From: Leptodactylus fallax
Lineage: Eukaryota > Chordata > Amphibia > Anura > Leptodactylidae
NCBI GenBank assembly: GCA_947044405.1
Contig: CAMRHE010000323.1
Span: 541,501 to 605,500, forward strand
DNA length: 64,000 nt
Reading direction: 5' to 3'
The notes beneath the pieces were generated by a model. It did no database searches. It saw only the letters and a program-made list of their open reading frames with translations, and was not told the DNA's origin. The translations under genes were made by a program, and so were the position numbers. Of the stretch, positions 1-11,084 are shown one piece after another (position 1 is the first letter of the stretch; the number at the start of each line of letters is the position of its first letter).

Positions 1-450
1 GAAAAAGTACATTACTGAGCTGGTGCTGGCTAACCTGAAGTGCAAGGTCTAAGGTATATTCCAATTCTGTACCTTTAGCAGCACTCAGGGGGTGTGAACC
101 TACCGAAAGATCACCCAGGTTGTCGTCCTCAGTTCGGTTGCAGGTAGCGAGTTTGCTCACATACTTGGTCAAATAGATACAGTCTGGTAACAGGAAGATG
201 GTGTCAGGTCCAGGAATTGGTAGAAGAAGGCTGAAGTCAGGGGTCAGGCCCAGAATCTGTACAGGGGTCATCACATTAGAGCAGGGTCAAACACAAAGGG
301 TCAGAACAGGATCCACAACAAGAATCAGGAAACATCAAGGCTAAAAGGCAAGTGCGAAGGAGCTCCCTATTGAAGTTTTCTAGGACAATGATATGAGACG
401 CTGTTCCTGGGACTCAAACTTGCAACTAGAGCCGCATGTAGTCAGGTTTA
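1..450. other. No gene recognised
   Basis: No open frame with recognisable protein character, no splice-flanked exon and no tandem repeat was seen here. The stretch is probably dispersed repeat or unique intergenic DNA. Confidence 0.4.
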
Positions 451-548
451 CCGTGTTTCTCCGAAAATAAGACAGGGTCTAATATTATTCTTGTATTATT
501 TTTTTTTCACTGAAAGAAGGGCTAGGGCTTGTTTTCGGGTTAGGTCTT
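451..548. repeat. Dispersed repeat fragment (CCGAAAATAAGAC type)
   Basis: The stretch opens with CCGTGTTTCTCCGAAAATAA, followed by 'gacagggtct' and later 'gggcttgttttcggg'. Together these resemble a dispersed DNA-transposon-like repeat I recall from several vertebrate genomes. No target-site duplication or second end was found. The family name is not certain. Confidence 0.4.
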
Positions 549-639
549 AAGTTTTTCCATGAACAAAAATCACACATTTGATCACTTTTTAATTCAAATC
601 TTATTAGAGTTGAAACAGCGATTTGCCTCTTTTGAACTC

Positions 640-730
640 TGTTCACTAGAGATGAGCGAATCGAAGCTGAGTTCGATCCGAATTTCAGGAAATCTTCGAT
701 TCGCCTCACACTTAGATCAGAGAAAGAGCA
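640..730. repeat. Possible anuran dispersed repeat fragment
   Basis: The phrase 'agagatgagcgaatcgaagc' and the following A/T-rich, TTCGATTCG-containing text look like a repeat common in frog genomes. Assignment is from memory of the style of the sequence only. No terminal repeats or target duplication were seen. Confidence 0.3.
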
Positions 731-959
731 TTAGAAGTGTAGGGAAAGGATAGTTAAGAATTTACGGAAGAGTATTGAAGCAGAACAGGGTTCATTTGGG
801 GTGGTTGCAGCATCGGTAATAGCAACAATCGTACTACACATTGCAGCAGTCACTGCCATTATACTGCTGCTTATTGCAGGTATATTATTTATTACGCTTA
901 CTTATATAGCGCCATCATATTCCACATCACTTTACAGATATTGACAGTCACTGTCCCAT

Positions 960-1135
960 ATAGGGCTCACAATCTACATTTCTTTATCAGTATGTCTTTG
1001 GAGAGTGGGAGGAAATCAAAGCAAATATGGGGAGAACATACAAACTCCTTGCAAATATTGACTTGGCAGGAATCGAACCCAGGACTCCAGCGCTGCAATT
1101 CTGTACTGCTAACCACTGAGCCACCGTGCTGCCTA
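960..1135 (-). repeat. tRNA-derived SINE
   Basis: Read on the minus strand, the element starts near 1135 with an A-box-like segment (TGGCTCAGTGG, 1113-1123). It then has a B-box GGGTTCGATTCC (1069-1080) that matches the RNA polymerase III consensus GGTTCGANNCC exactly. Downstream it carries the 'gtatgttctcccc' and 'ggaggaaatc' type body of a widespread fish/amphibian tRNA-related SINE, and ends near 960 with 'gattgtgagccc'. The promoter boxes and their order support a tRNA-derived retroposon. No A-rich tail or target duplication could be fixed. It is a decayed copy and not a functional tRNA, since no acceptor stem can be drawn. Confidence 0.75.
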
Positions 1136-1372
1136 GGTTTGCAATAGATCATACCTGTGTGTTCACGGTAGAACATTACAAGCCTTTTGCAGTGCAGTAG
1201 CGCAAGAAAACATAATTCTTATCCAGAAATCTCTGCAGTAATCTGTTATAAGCGTGTTTATTAGTGAGGAAACAAATAAGGGGCTTATTCGTCGTTCTCT
1301 TGAAAGTAGAAAATTACAGGCCTTTTTACCCTGTATTAATTTCCTTTTCAATTACTTTTTTGATCTAACAGT

Positions 1373-3837
1373 ATGTCAGACAGAGAAGTGACAGGCCATG
1401 CACAGGGGAGGGGCACAGGCCTAAATATTTCTGCCGCAGGCGTAGGTCGCAGTAGAGTAAGGGGACGTGGCAGCAGGGGTCGCTTACAGAGGCCTGAGCT
1501 CCCAGGGTCAGCTAGTGGTCGTGTCTTGACCAGCAACCCAACAGTTGTAGACTGGTTGACTCGGTCATCCACTTCATCCCAAGTCACAACAGACACCCCC
1601 AGCCAAGAGTCGGTGGGTTCGTCAGACACAACCCTTAGTTGGCATGGCCCGGGAGCAGGCCCTGTGCCCTCACAAGTCCTCAACCTGCCTCTGTGCTTTT
1701 CTGTTCCCTCAGCCAGAGAAGTACTCTATGCTGTGGGCTCAGATCCAGTGTACAGTGAGGAGGAGGTACTAGAGGACAGTCAGCAGCTACTGCCCAGCCA
1801 AGATCTGGAGGAGACATCTACCGCTTCCTCCGGTAGGCGGGCAAGTAGTGATGAGGAGTGTGGCATGGGAGCTGGTGTTGCGAGCGGTCAGGCTCCTGGC
1901 TCAGAGACCGTTGAGGAGGACATCAGCGACCTGCAGACAGTAGTGGATGACGATGTAGCTGATCACAACTTGCAGCCGGGTGACGAAGGGGCTTTATCTT
2001 CATCCGGAGAAGAAGGGGGAAGCTTGCGCATGAGGCAGCGGCGGAATCAGCAGGGTGGCAGCAGTGGGAGGTCGGGAGCCAAACGTGCCCGGGGTAGTCC
2101 ACTCACTTCGGAGGAGCCTACCTGCCCGGAAAGCAGTGGTGCATGGGTTCACAGAGGCAGTTGCGGTAGTGGTCAGTTGGTGCGGAGTGTTGGGGGTAAA
2201 ATCACCGACTCGGCGGTGTGGTAGTTTTTGTTAAGCCACCGGGGGAGGTGAACATGGCCATATGTGGAATCTGTGGGCAGAAGGTGAAGCATGGCCAGGG
2301 TGCCAATGCTGACACCACAGGCATGCGTCAACATATGCAGCGTCACCATAAAGTGGCCTGGGAGAGCCGAGGCTCCAATGTGGTGGTCCAACCTGCTGCA
2401 GCAACTGTTGCATCTCCCAGTGGCACGCACCCCATTTCAGCCAGTCAAGGCTCCACCACCTCAGCCAAAGGAAGCTGTGTGTCCTTCCCATCATCTGCTG
2501 GTCGTGATGCTCCTCCTCCTAGTCAGTCATTACGTGAGCAATCCATTACCAAAGCGATTTCAAAGAGACAACAGTATGCGTGCACTCATCCAACAGTGCA
2601 GAAGCTGAACATGCTCCTGTCCAAGTTGCTGGTGCTGCAGTCCCTCACTTTCCAATTGGTGGACTCTACACCTTTCAGAGAACTGATGGCTTGTGCCAAA
2701 CCGAGGTGGAGAGACCCAAGCCATCATTTCTTTGCCAAAAAGGCAGTACCAGCCCTGCACAAAGATGTAGAAGAGAAGGTGGGCCAGTCCTTGAGCCTGT
2801 CGGTGTCTGCCAAAGTGCACGGCAGCGCCTATGTGTGGAGCTGTAACTACGGTCAGGTACAATACATGTCATTTACGGCCCACTGGGTTAATGTGGTGCC
2901 TGCCCAGAGACACCAGAAACTTGGACAGGTGACGCAGCTCCCGCTTCCACGTTCTCACGCTGTTGGTCCTGCAACAATGTCCGCCTCATCCTCCACTGTG
3001 TCCTCAGCCTCCACTGCAGGGACAATTCCCAGTGCTCCTCCTGTATACCACATGTGCAGGGCACAGCGTTGTCACGCTATTCTACACCTCGTTTGCCTGG
3101 ACGAACGAAGTCACACAGGGGAGGAACTGCTCTGTGTCCTCAAGCAAGAAATCGAATCCTGACTTTCACCAAGAGAACTTAAAATCGGAAAAATGGTGAC
3201 TGACAACGGGAAGAACATGGTGTCGGCGCTGCGTCAAGGAGGGTTGAGCCATGCGCCCTGCATGGTGCACATGTTCAATCTGGTTGTAAAGCGTCTCCTT
3301 AAGTGTTCCACCCATCTTTCAAATGGCAAGGAAACTTTGCATGCACTTCAGCCACTCGTACACCACCAAGCACAACCTCCTTGAGCTGCAGCGGCAGAAC
3401 AGCTCCCACAACATAGGCTGATATGTGATGTTTCCACCCGTTAGAATTCAAACCTCCATATGTTGGATCGACTATACGAAAAGAGAAAAGCCATAAATGA
3501 TTTCTTGATGATCCAAGCGAACACCTGCCGTTTGCTCGTTCCCTTTGAGGAGGCCACTTTGTTTGTCAGTCGCCAGGACTTCGGAATGAACAACGTCATT
3601 CCACTGATTCAGATGCTTGTAAATCTGGCTGGTCAGGGGACTGGAGATGTGGTGTCTACATCTCAAGGCCACATGAGCCCTGTGGGGGCTGAACTGGAGG
3701 AGGAGGAGGAGGATGAAGAGGACATTGGAGCACAAACAATGTGTTGCCAAATGGGTGGAGAGGAGGAGCAGGAGCAACCAGAACAGCCAGAGGGAGATGA
3801 GGAGGATGAGGCAGATGATCCAGACACACTGTGGTAG
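1373..3837 (+). pseudogene. Broken BED-finger / hAT-type transposase (ZBED-like)
   Basis: Several adjacent + strand open frames together look like one decayed DNA-transposon transposase. The first (1373-2224, 283 aa) is a Ser/Gly/acidic low-complexity leader. At about 2220 the frame shifts by a net one-base loss into 2218-3162. That piece opens with a BED-type zinc finger: Cys16 and Cys19 (AICGICGQK), then His39 and His43/44 (MRQHMQRHH). An in-frame TGA at 3160-3162 interrupts it. The same frame resumes with MVTDNGKNMVSALRQGG and CMVHMFNLVV (3193-3384), which resemble the 'TDNAANM...CxxHxLNLVV' segment of hAT transposases and ZBED proteins. A further frameshift near 3385 precedes MLDRLYEKRKAINDF (3460-3837), which ends in a Glu-rich acidic tail. 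No C-terminal hATC dimerisation motif was found, nor any terminal inverted repeats. A domesticated ZBED gene is unlikely because of the stop and frameshifts. Confidence 0.7.
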
Positions 3838-4356
3838 TATGCATTGGAGATGGATGCAGGGAGTCCCTCGGAGTCACTTGCGCAAATGGCTCGATGCATA
3901 CTGACTTCCTTGCACAGTGACAGCCGAATTGTCACCATTTCTCAAGGGATGTTCTCCTCTGTCTGCAGGAGGGTGGGGTGAACAGGACACCTGCAACCTG
4001 CAATGGAGTCTGCACAGGCTGCAACGCTTGCCTCTTCTTACATTTAGTCAATCTGCCTGGTTGATGCACCAAACCTCTGCTTTTCTCTATTACTTATTTC
4101 TTTACAATAACTTTCTTCCCATCTTGACTTCTTACTGTACTGGGACTGCTGACACTCTGGACATGACATTCATTCCTGAAGACTTTGGGATTTTCATCCA
4201 CTTTTTGAGTTGTCTGAGAGTTGATTCCCAGAGTAGGCCTTGGATCCTGTGCCTTGCTAGGGGAGCTGCCCCACCCAGGGTGGCCCCGCCCTGGGCTTTC
4301 TCCAGACATCAGGAGAGCTACAATAACACATCCTCATAGAGTCCTCATACGTCCTA
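3838..4356. other. No gene recognised, probably 3' part of the hAT-type copy
   Basis: A 140-codon open stretch at 3917-4339 has no recognisable domain and an unremarkable composition. The sequence follows directly on the transposase remnant and may be its 3' region, but no terminal repeat marks an end. Confidence 0.35.
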
Positions 4357-4410
4357 CATAGGAGGCAGTATTATAGGAGCTATATTCTTGTACATAGTAG
4401 TAGTATTATA

Positions 4411-5612
4411 CAGTGCTGGCCAAAAGTATTGGCACCCCTGCAATTCTGTCAGATAATACTCAATTTCTTCCAGAAAATGATTGCAATCACAAATGCTTTG
4501 GTAATAATATCTTCATTTAATTTGTCGTCAATGGAAAACCACAAAAAGAATTGTCAAAAAGCCAAATTGGATATAATTCCACACCAAACATAAAAAAGGG
4601 GGTGGACAAAAGTATTGGCACCCTTTGAAAAATCAGGTGATGCTTCTCTAATTTATGTAATTAACAGCACCTGTTACTTACCTGTGGCACATAACAGGTG
4701 GTGGCAGTAACTAAATCACACTTGCAGCCAGTTGAAATGGATTAAAGTTGACTCAACCTCTGTCCTGTGTCCTTGTGTGTACCACATTGAGCATGGAGAA
4801 AAGAAAGAAGACCAAAGAACTGTCTGAGGACTTGAGAAGCAAAATTGTGAGGAAGCATGAGCAATCTCAAGGCTACAAGTCCATCTCCAAAGACCTGAAT
4901 GTTCCTGTGTCTACCGTGCGCAGTGTCATTAAGAAGTTTAAAGCCCATGGCACTGTGGCTAACCTCCCTAGATGTGGACGGAAAAGAAAAATTGACGAGA
5001 GATTTCAACGAAAGATTGTGCGTGGCATTATGAAGTCTGAAGACTACCAACAAATTTTGCAGCATAATGTAGGGCCCAGTGTGAGAAAGCTGGGTCTCCC
5101 TCAGAGGTCATGGGTCTTCCAGCAGGACAATGACCCAAAACACACTTCAAAAAGCACTAGAAAATGGTTTGAGAGAAAGCACTGGAGACTTGTAAAGTGG
5201 CAGCAATGAGTCCAGACCTGAATCCCATAGAACACCTGTGGAGAGATCTCACAATGGCAGTTTGGAGAAGGCGCCCTTCACATCTCAGGGACCTGGAGAA
5301 ATTCCAGCAGAGCATTGTAAGAAACTCATTGATGGTTACCGGAAGCGGTTGTTCGCAGTTATTTTGTCTAAAGGTTGTGCTACCAAGTATTAGGCTGAGG
5401 GTGCCAATACTTTTGTACAGCCCATTTTTGGAGTTTTCTGTAAAATGATCAATGATTTGACTTTTTTTTCATTCTCTTTTGTGTTTTTTCATTGCAAGCA
5501 AAATAAATGAAGATATTATTACCAAAGCATTTGTGATTGCAATCATTTTCTGGAAGAAATTGAGTATTATCTGACAGAATTGCAGGGGTGCCAATACTTT
5601 TGGCCAGCACTG
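4411..5612 (+). mobile_element. Tc1/mariner element A, internally deleted
   Basis: Terminal inverted repeats of about 108 bp begin CAGTGCTGGCCAAAAGTATT at 4411 and end with the reverse complement at 5612. TA dinucleotides flank both ends (4409-4410 and 5613-5614), as expected for Tc1/mariner insertion. The element is 1202 bp, shorter than the usual ~1.6 kb, and the missing part lies inside the transposase. It sits inside a minisatellite unit, so it arrived after that array existed. Confidence 0.95.
4793..5448 (+). pseudogene. Tc1-type transposase remnant (element A)
   Basis: The frame starts at ATG 4793 with MEKRKKTKELSEDLRSKIV. The N-terminal paired-like helix-turn-helix follows (GYKSISKDLNVPVSTVRSV, then the basic GRKRK stretch, similar to the GRPR hook). 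After RKIVR the sequence jumps to GIMKSEDYQQIL, so roughly 120 residues are absent, including the WTDE-type motif with the first catalytic Asp. The second Asp motif is present (QQDNDPKHT). A one-base shift near 5197-5209 (stop at 5207-5209) moves the frame before SPDLNPIEHLW, which keeps the catalytic Glu. The product cannot be an active DD34E enzyme. The copy could only have been moved in trans by a related transposase. Confidence 0.92.
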
Positions 5613-6546
5613 TAGTAGTTATATTTTTGTACATAGGAGCAGTATTATAGCAGTTATATTCTTGTACATAGGGGCAGTATTATAGTAGTTATATTCTTGT
5701 ACATAGGAGCAGTATTATAGTAGTTATATTCTTGTACATAGGAGTAGTATTATAGTAGTTATATTCTTGTACATAGGAGCAGTATTATAGTAGTTATATT
5801 CTTGTACATAGGAGCAGTATTATAGTAGTTATATTCTTGTACATAGGAGAAGTATTATAGTAGTTATATTCTTGTACATAGGGGGCAGTATTATAGTAGT
5901 TATATTCTTGTACATAGGAGGTAGTATTATAGTAGTTATATTCTTGTACATAGGAGCAGTATTATAGTAGTTATATTCTTGTACATAGGAGCAGTATTAT
6001 AGTAGTTATATTCTTGTACATAGGAGCAGTATTATAGTAGTTATATCCTTGTACATAGGAGTAGTATTATAGTAGTTATGTTCTTTTATATAGGAGGCAC
6101 CTTGATAGTAGTTATATTCTTGTACATAGGAGGCAGTATTATAGTAGTTATATTCTTGTACATAGGAGGCAGTATTATAGTAGTTATATTCTTGTACATA
6201 GGAGCAGTATTATAGTAGTTATATTCTTGTACATAGGAGCTGTATTATAGTAGTTATATTCTTGTACATAGGAGGCAGTATTATAGTAGTTATATTCTTG
6301 TACATAGGAGGCAGTATTATAATAGTCTATATTCTTGTACATAGGAGCAGTATTATAGTAGTTACAGTATATTCTTGTACATAGGAGGTAGTATTATAGT
6401 AGTTATATTCTTGGACATAGGAGCAGTATTATAGTAGTTATATTCTTGTACATAGGGGCAGTATTATAGAAGTTATATTCTTGTACATAGGAGGCAGTAT
6501 TATAGAAGTTATATTCTTGTACATAGGAGGCAGTATTATAGTAGTT

Positions 6547-7759
6547 ACTGTAGATATAAGAAACTACATTGTAGACATTCCCTTTAATTGTGATTACAGC
6601 AACAATGATGTTGATAGGACTTGTGATTGTGTCTGCCATGTAACTTCATCTGCCCTGTAGATAGGAAAACATACTGTCCTGCGAGAGATACAAGCAAAGA
6701 TTAAGAAAGAGTGGAGCACACAGGAAGAAGTCTTTTCCAGATCCAGCAGCTGGATTATTAGATGGCCTCCAGCAGGTGGCCTCTGACAGTTATTAGAGGA
6801 TGTCTCCCCTCCTTCCCCTGCTGACTGTGCCAAGACTTTCAGCTGGTCAGTCCTATCCCTCTATCACAGACCTTTTACTAAAGTGACCACACTGAAGCTG
6901 GAACCAGGGGCTGGAGAGAATTGGCTGCCGATCCCTAGTGGAGAATTAGTGGCTAATGGGAGAGGCTCAGTGCACTGTATCGATGTAGGAGGTCTAGAGA
7001 TCAAAGACTGCAACGTCCTCCACTTACGTCTTATACAGAATCTTACGCAGCAGTGTGAATGTTATTATGATGCAGACTGTACTGGTGTCAGGGAGAATTT
7101 GTCAGGGTTACAGATGTGAATTTATCACAGGAGCAGATGTTAATATTCACTATAGAGAAGCCTAGTGGAGTTTATACCTCATCTAGAACATGGTGCTGTA
7201 GTTCAGAATATACAAGGGAGTCTACCAACCTCAAAATCTGTGCGCGCTCTATGGCGGTATTTACTTCTGTAGCATTGCTATTTAGCCACTATACAGCGGT
7301 GGCACGCTATAATATTGTTAGTTTCACTACTTTATGGCACCATATGGTGCTCCTGACTAGTATGTGAGTGATGTCACCGCTCCCTCTGAGGCTGCTGATT
7401 GGCCTCATTGGTTACATGGGGTGCAGGGCTTCTGGGGACCAAGGCATGGCGTGCGACTGAATGGGTTGCGGCAGTGAACACTGGAGGTGAGTATCAATTT
7501 TTTTTTATGTTACACCTGCTCCCGGCCTCTCTTGAGTTTATCCAATTCCTGGACATCCCCTTTAAGAACGATGTCACACAGTATAATGTCCCAAAGTGGC
7601 CCCTCTATGCGGTATAGTATCCCATAGTGGTCCCTGTTTTTTCTTAAATTTCAGGTTGAAGGTTTTAGGGTTCACCCACAAACCATTATCATTTTCTGGT
7701 ATTTCTTCAGACCACATGATGAATGGAGGCCCAGGAGAGGCCATTTTTGATTTTCATTT
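6547..7759. other. No gene recognised
   Basis: Short open frames (for example 6883-7119 and 7116-7367) have no recognisable domains, no splice context and no composition suggesting coding. Nothing else is assignable. Confidence 0.5.
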
Positions 7760-8440
7760 TTGGCTCCCCTCCTTCCAAACCCCATAACTTTTTTATTTTA
7801 TTTTTCTGTTCATAGAGCCAAATGAGGGCTTAGACTTTTTGGGACAAATTATTCTTTGTAATGATACCATTTAATATTCTGTGCAATGTACTGGGAAGCT
7901 GGAAAAAATATAGAATATGGTGGAATTGTAGAAAAACTGCGTTTGTGCGACTTTCTTATTGGCTTTGTTTTTAACAGCTTTCACTGTGCAGCCAACATGA
8001 CAAGTCACCTGTATTTGGTACAATCTGTACAATTTGGAAACCAAATTTATACAGTTTATTTTACATTTTAACCCCTTAAAAAATCCAAAACGTTGCAAAC
8101 AAGTATTTTTTGAAGTCACTATATTCTGACATCCATAACTTTTTTATATTTCTATGTACAGGGCTGCCTAAGGCGTCTTTACTTGCATGGCCAGATGTAC
8201 TTTTTATTTATACCAGTTTGGGGAATGTCTGATGTTTTGATCACTTTTTATTGAAATATTTATTGAAGGTGAAATGGCAAAAAAAATGCGCTTTGGTTTT
8301 TTATATGGGAAAAATCTTTTTTATATGTTTGTGGACCAGGCGTTTTTGGACTTGGGGACGTATCATTTGTTTGTGCTTGTTTTTGTCTATTTATTTTTAT
8401 TTCAAAGGTAGGGAAAAGGGGATGATTTTATTTATTTTTT
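7760..8440 (+). repeat. Anuran dispersed repeat, copy 1 ('cataacttttttat' family)
   Basis: This block shares an ordered series of phrases with blocks at 13040-13480 and 17390-18080: 'cataacttttttat', 'gagggctt', 'atgataccatttaatattc', 'tgtactgggaagctgg', 'ggccagatgtactttttatt' and 'ggcgtttttggac'. It is a low-complexity, T-rich family of a kind I recall from frog genomes, here without clear ends. Superfamily is not assignable from this copy, though the 17.3-kb copy is bounded by TTAA. Confidence 0.6.
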
Positions 8441-9269
8441 TAAAAACTTTTTTTTTTTAAACTATTTTATTAGCACCCCCCATACGGGGGCTTGATCCTG
8501 CAATCTTTTGATTGCATGTCCCATAGACTGCAATCCATCTGTATTGAAGTCTATGGAAGATTCGCTGCCTAGCTATTGAGGCTGGTCATAGACACAAGTA
8601 GACTATCAGAGAGGTAATGTATGGTCCCATAACAACCTCCAGGGGGAGCGGATGAGTTAAAATCCTAAATGATGGACGCCCATCAATTACATATAGATTA
8701 ACTCTTCGTGTTATCCTATTGATCATCAGAGCAAATTAGTGACCTCTGTGGTCACAGAACAGAAGCTGATGAAAGCACTTGGTATTTCTTGCATTTATTG
8801 TTCACATGCTATACTGGTCATGACCACTAGAAGGCAGTATTACTCAATAATGCTGCACGTTACTTTATTGTGCAGTATAGTCTCTGCAGTCTTATAAAAT
8901 TATATTACAAAGAATAGTCCCGATCCTGCGGTCAGTGCCCTGCTATATTAACCCCTTTCTTTCATGGGATGGGTTATTCCTGCACATCACCACACATGTA
9001 AGGGACAGTGATGACATGGGCTCCGTAAATGATTACTATCTATTAGTAAATGTGCGCCATTATTTATACCGCAAAACAATAGCAGAAGATTTTACCTCTA
9101 TAAAAGTGTCCTAAAAAGTCATAATATGTACTCCAAAATGGTGGCGATAAAAAACAACCGCAAAAAATAAGTCCCTAATATCAAAATAGAAAGATTATGG
9201 CTCTAGAAATACACAACAACAACGAAAAGCACAAAAAACTTCTTTGCAGGCGATAATGATCCTCAGAAT
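8441..9269. other. No gene recognised; repeat-like A/T-rich sequence
   Basis: No supported coding region. The 9060-9260 part, rich in 'aaaaagtc' and 'caaaaaataag', resembles the A-rich interior of the repeat at 60464-61413. One CTCF-like word at 8824 is listed separately. Confidence 0.4.
8824..8837 (+). promoter_or_regulatory. CTCF-like core motif
   Basis: CCACTAGAAGGCAG differs at one position from the vertebrate CTCF core CCASYAGRKGGCRS. A single motif of this length occurs by chance at appreciable frequency and there is no supporting data, so this is only a candidate. Confidence 0.25.
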
Positions 9270-10292
9270 ATACCAAGGATGAACTATTCTGCCCAGACTG
9301 GGTCTCGCTGTTGTGTAAATGAACGTAAGACTGTAGTTATCCAGCGTGTGGTCCGTCTCGGCCAAATCAGCAGATGTTGTATTTTTACCGTAGTAGTGTA
9401 CAGTGAAGAGGCGACTCAGGGATGCTGGCCTTCAAGGCAGAGCGGCCAGGAAAAAGCCATATCTGAGACAGGCTAATAAAAGGAAAAGATTAATATGGGC
9501 AAAAGAACAGACATTGGACAGAGGAAGATTGGAAAAAAGTGTTATGGATAGACGAATCGAAGTTTGAGGTGTTTGGATCACACAGAAGAACATTTGTGAG
9601 ACGCAGAACAACTGAAAAGATGCTGGAAGACGCCTGACGCCATCTGTCAAGCATGGTGGAGGTAATGTGATGGTCTGGGGTTGCTTTGGTGCTGGTAAAG
9701 TGGGAGATTTGTACAAGGTAAAAGGGATTTTGAATAAGGAAGGCTATCACTCCATTCTGCAACGCCATGCCATACCCTGTGGACAGCGCTTGATTGGAGC
9801 CAATTTCATCCTACAACAGGACATTGACCCAAAGCACCTCCAAATTATGCAAGAACTATTTAGTGAAGAAGCCGCAGCTGGTATTCTATCTGTAATGGAG
9901 GGGCCAGCGCAGTCACCAGATCTCAACCCCATTGAGCTGTTGTGGGAGCAGCTTGACCGTATGGTGCGCAAAAAGTGCCCATCAAGCCAATCCAACTTGT
10001 GGGAGGGGCTTCTGGAAGCATGGCGGGAAATGTCTCCAGATTACCTCAGCAAATTAACGCTAGAATGCCAAAGGTCTGCAATGCTGGAATTGCTGCAAAT
10101 GGAGCATTCTGTGACGAAAGCAAAGTTTGAAGGAGAAAATTATTATTTCCAATAAAAATCATTATGTCTAACCTTGTCAATGTCTTGAGTATATTTTCTA
10201 TTCATTTAGCAACTCATTTGATAAATAAAAGTGTGAGTTTTCATGGAAAACACAAAATTGTCTGGGTGACCCCAAACTTTTGAACGGTAGTG
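9270..10292 (+). mobile_element. Tc1/mariner element B, 5'-truncated
   Basis: The right end is clear: it runs to 10292 with the reverse complement of CACTACCGTTCAAAAGTTTG, a terminal repeat type known from fish and frog Tc1 elements, followed by TA at 10293-10294. No matching left terminal repeat is present before the transposase remnant, so the 5' end is truncated or lost. The left limit near 9270 is approximate. Confidence 0.85.
9400..10155 (+). pseudogene. Tc1-type transposase remnant (element B)
   Basis: The copy is read in several frames. A piece near 9487 (RLIWAKEQ) shifts by 9512 into EDWKKVLWIDESKFEVFG, which carries the first catalytic Asp (GAC at 9551-9553). A TGA closes that frame shortly after KMLEDA, and another shift leads to the longest piece. 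That piece starts at ATG 9667 and contains MVWGCFGAGKVGDLYKVKG, the second Asp motif QQDIDPKH and the catalytic Glu in SPDLNPIELLWEQL. It ends at the TAA at 10153-10155. All three DD34E residues survive but in different frames, and the DNA-binding N-terminus is not recognisable. An AATAAA overlaps the stop codon (10151-10156). Confidence 0.9.
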
Positions 10293-10294
10293 TA

Positions 10295-10612
10295 GGTATG
10301 GGGGCTCTGCTCTCTGACATTCTTAGGAGAGGAGCCAATGAGATAAAAGTAAGTGCCCTTGGTGCCAAACACTGTTGGGCATTACCTGTGTGTGTACAGA
10401 GAAGGTATTTGGTAATAGAAACCTTTGAGTCGGCTCGATAGCTGCTAGAGAGTCAAAAGCCATTGCTGGCAGTTGTGGGGTCAAAGTGCACTGAAAGACT
10501 TAAAGGGGTTTCCTGGATGTCTGACTTACAGCACCAAATGAATAAAGGGGCATGTGGTGCTCAAGGGCTGTCCTGCTGTCTTGGTTGGCAGGAAGTATAC
10601 ATATCTACCAAC
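10295..10612. other. No gene recognised
   Basis: A short spacer between element B and the hAT element at 10613. Its last eight bases (10605-10612, CTACCAAC) are the left copy of that element's target-site duplication. Confidence 0.5.
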
Positions 10613-10640
10613 CAGGGGCGTAACTACCGGGGTAGCAGTG

Positions 10641-10700
10641 GTAGCGACTGCCACAGGGCCCGGAACATTACGGGGCCCGCAGCCCTGTGGCAGTCGCTAC
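10641..10700. repeat. Perfect 19-bp hairpin in hAT element
   Basis: GTAGCGACTGCCACAGGGC (10641-10659) is followed after 22 nt by its exact reverse complement (10682-10700). The arms are G/C-rich and could form a stable stem. Confidence 0.95.
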
Positions 10701-10722
10701 CACGAACCCCACAATCACTGCT

Positions 10723-11062
10723 ATCGTTATACTCCGGGGTCTTTTGAGACCCCGGAGTATAACGATCGGGGGCCCAGGGGAGGTGAGCGAACATAAAAAA
10801 CACTGTAACTCACCTCTCCGCCGCTCCGCAGGCTTCGGGCCTGTTTGGTGACGTCCCAAACGTCAGCCGACGTCATTATGCGTCGCAACGCCGGCCTGGA
10901 TCGCGCGAGATCCGGTCCGACATTGAAGATGGCCGAAGTAGCGCACGGGAGTGCACCGGAGCGAGGAAGAGGTAAGTTGCAGTGTTTTCTATGTTTCTCT
11001 CCTCCCCTAGGTCTCCGATCATTATACTCTGGGGTCTGAAAAGACCCCAGAGTATAATAATC
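10723..11062. repeat. Imperfect inverted repeat, each arm ending in its own hairpin
   Basis: Two small perfect palindromes lie at the ends. The first has 20-bp arms (10723-10742 and 10747-10766, loop TTTG). The second has 17-bp arms (11021-11037 and 11042-11058, loop GAAA). The arms are related (CTCCGGGGTCT versus CTCTGGGGTCT). The text next to them, 'ggggaggtgagcgaacataaaaaacactg' type, recurs as a reverse complement before the second palindrome. The whole 340-bp block is therefore a larger fold-back of roughly 110-bp imperfect arms. Confidence 0.88.
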
Positions 11063-11084
11063 GTTCATGGGTGGTCCACAATGG

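Larger units (their letters stand above)
4357..6546 (+). repeat. ~35-bp minisatellite, array 1 (interrupted by a Tc1 element)
   Basis: Units of 34-37 bp contain TTATATTCTTGTACATAGGA followed by a 'gcagtattatagtag' segment. About two units lie at 4357-4410 and roughly 27 at 5615-6546, separated by the Tc1 element at 4411-5612. Most variation is in the number of G's after 'catagg' (ggag, ggagg, ggggg) and scattered substitutions. The same unit occurs in the opposite orientation at 14858-15994. Confidence 0.95.

Noticed and set aside
1060..1135. Functional tRNA gene
   Set aside because: A and B boxes are present, but there is no acceptor stem or anticodon arm and the body matches a SINE.
3656..3938. 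Minus-strand Ser-rich open frames
   Set aside because: They are the antisense of the Glu-rich codon run in the transposase remnant.
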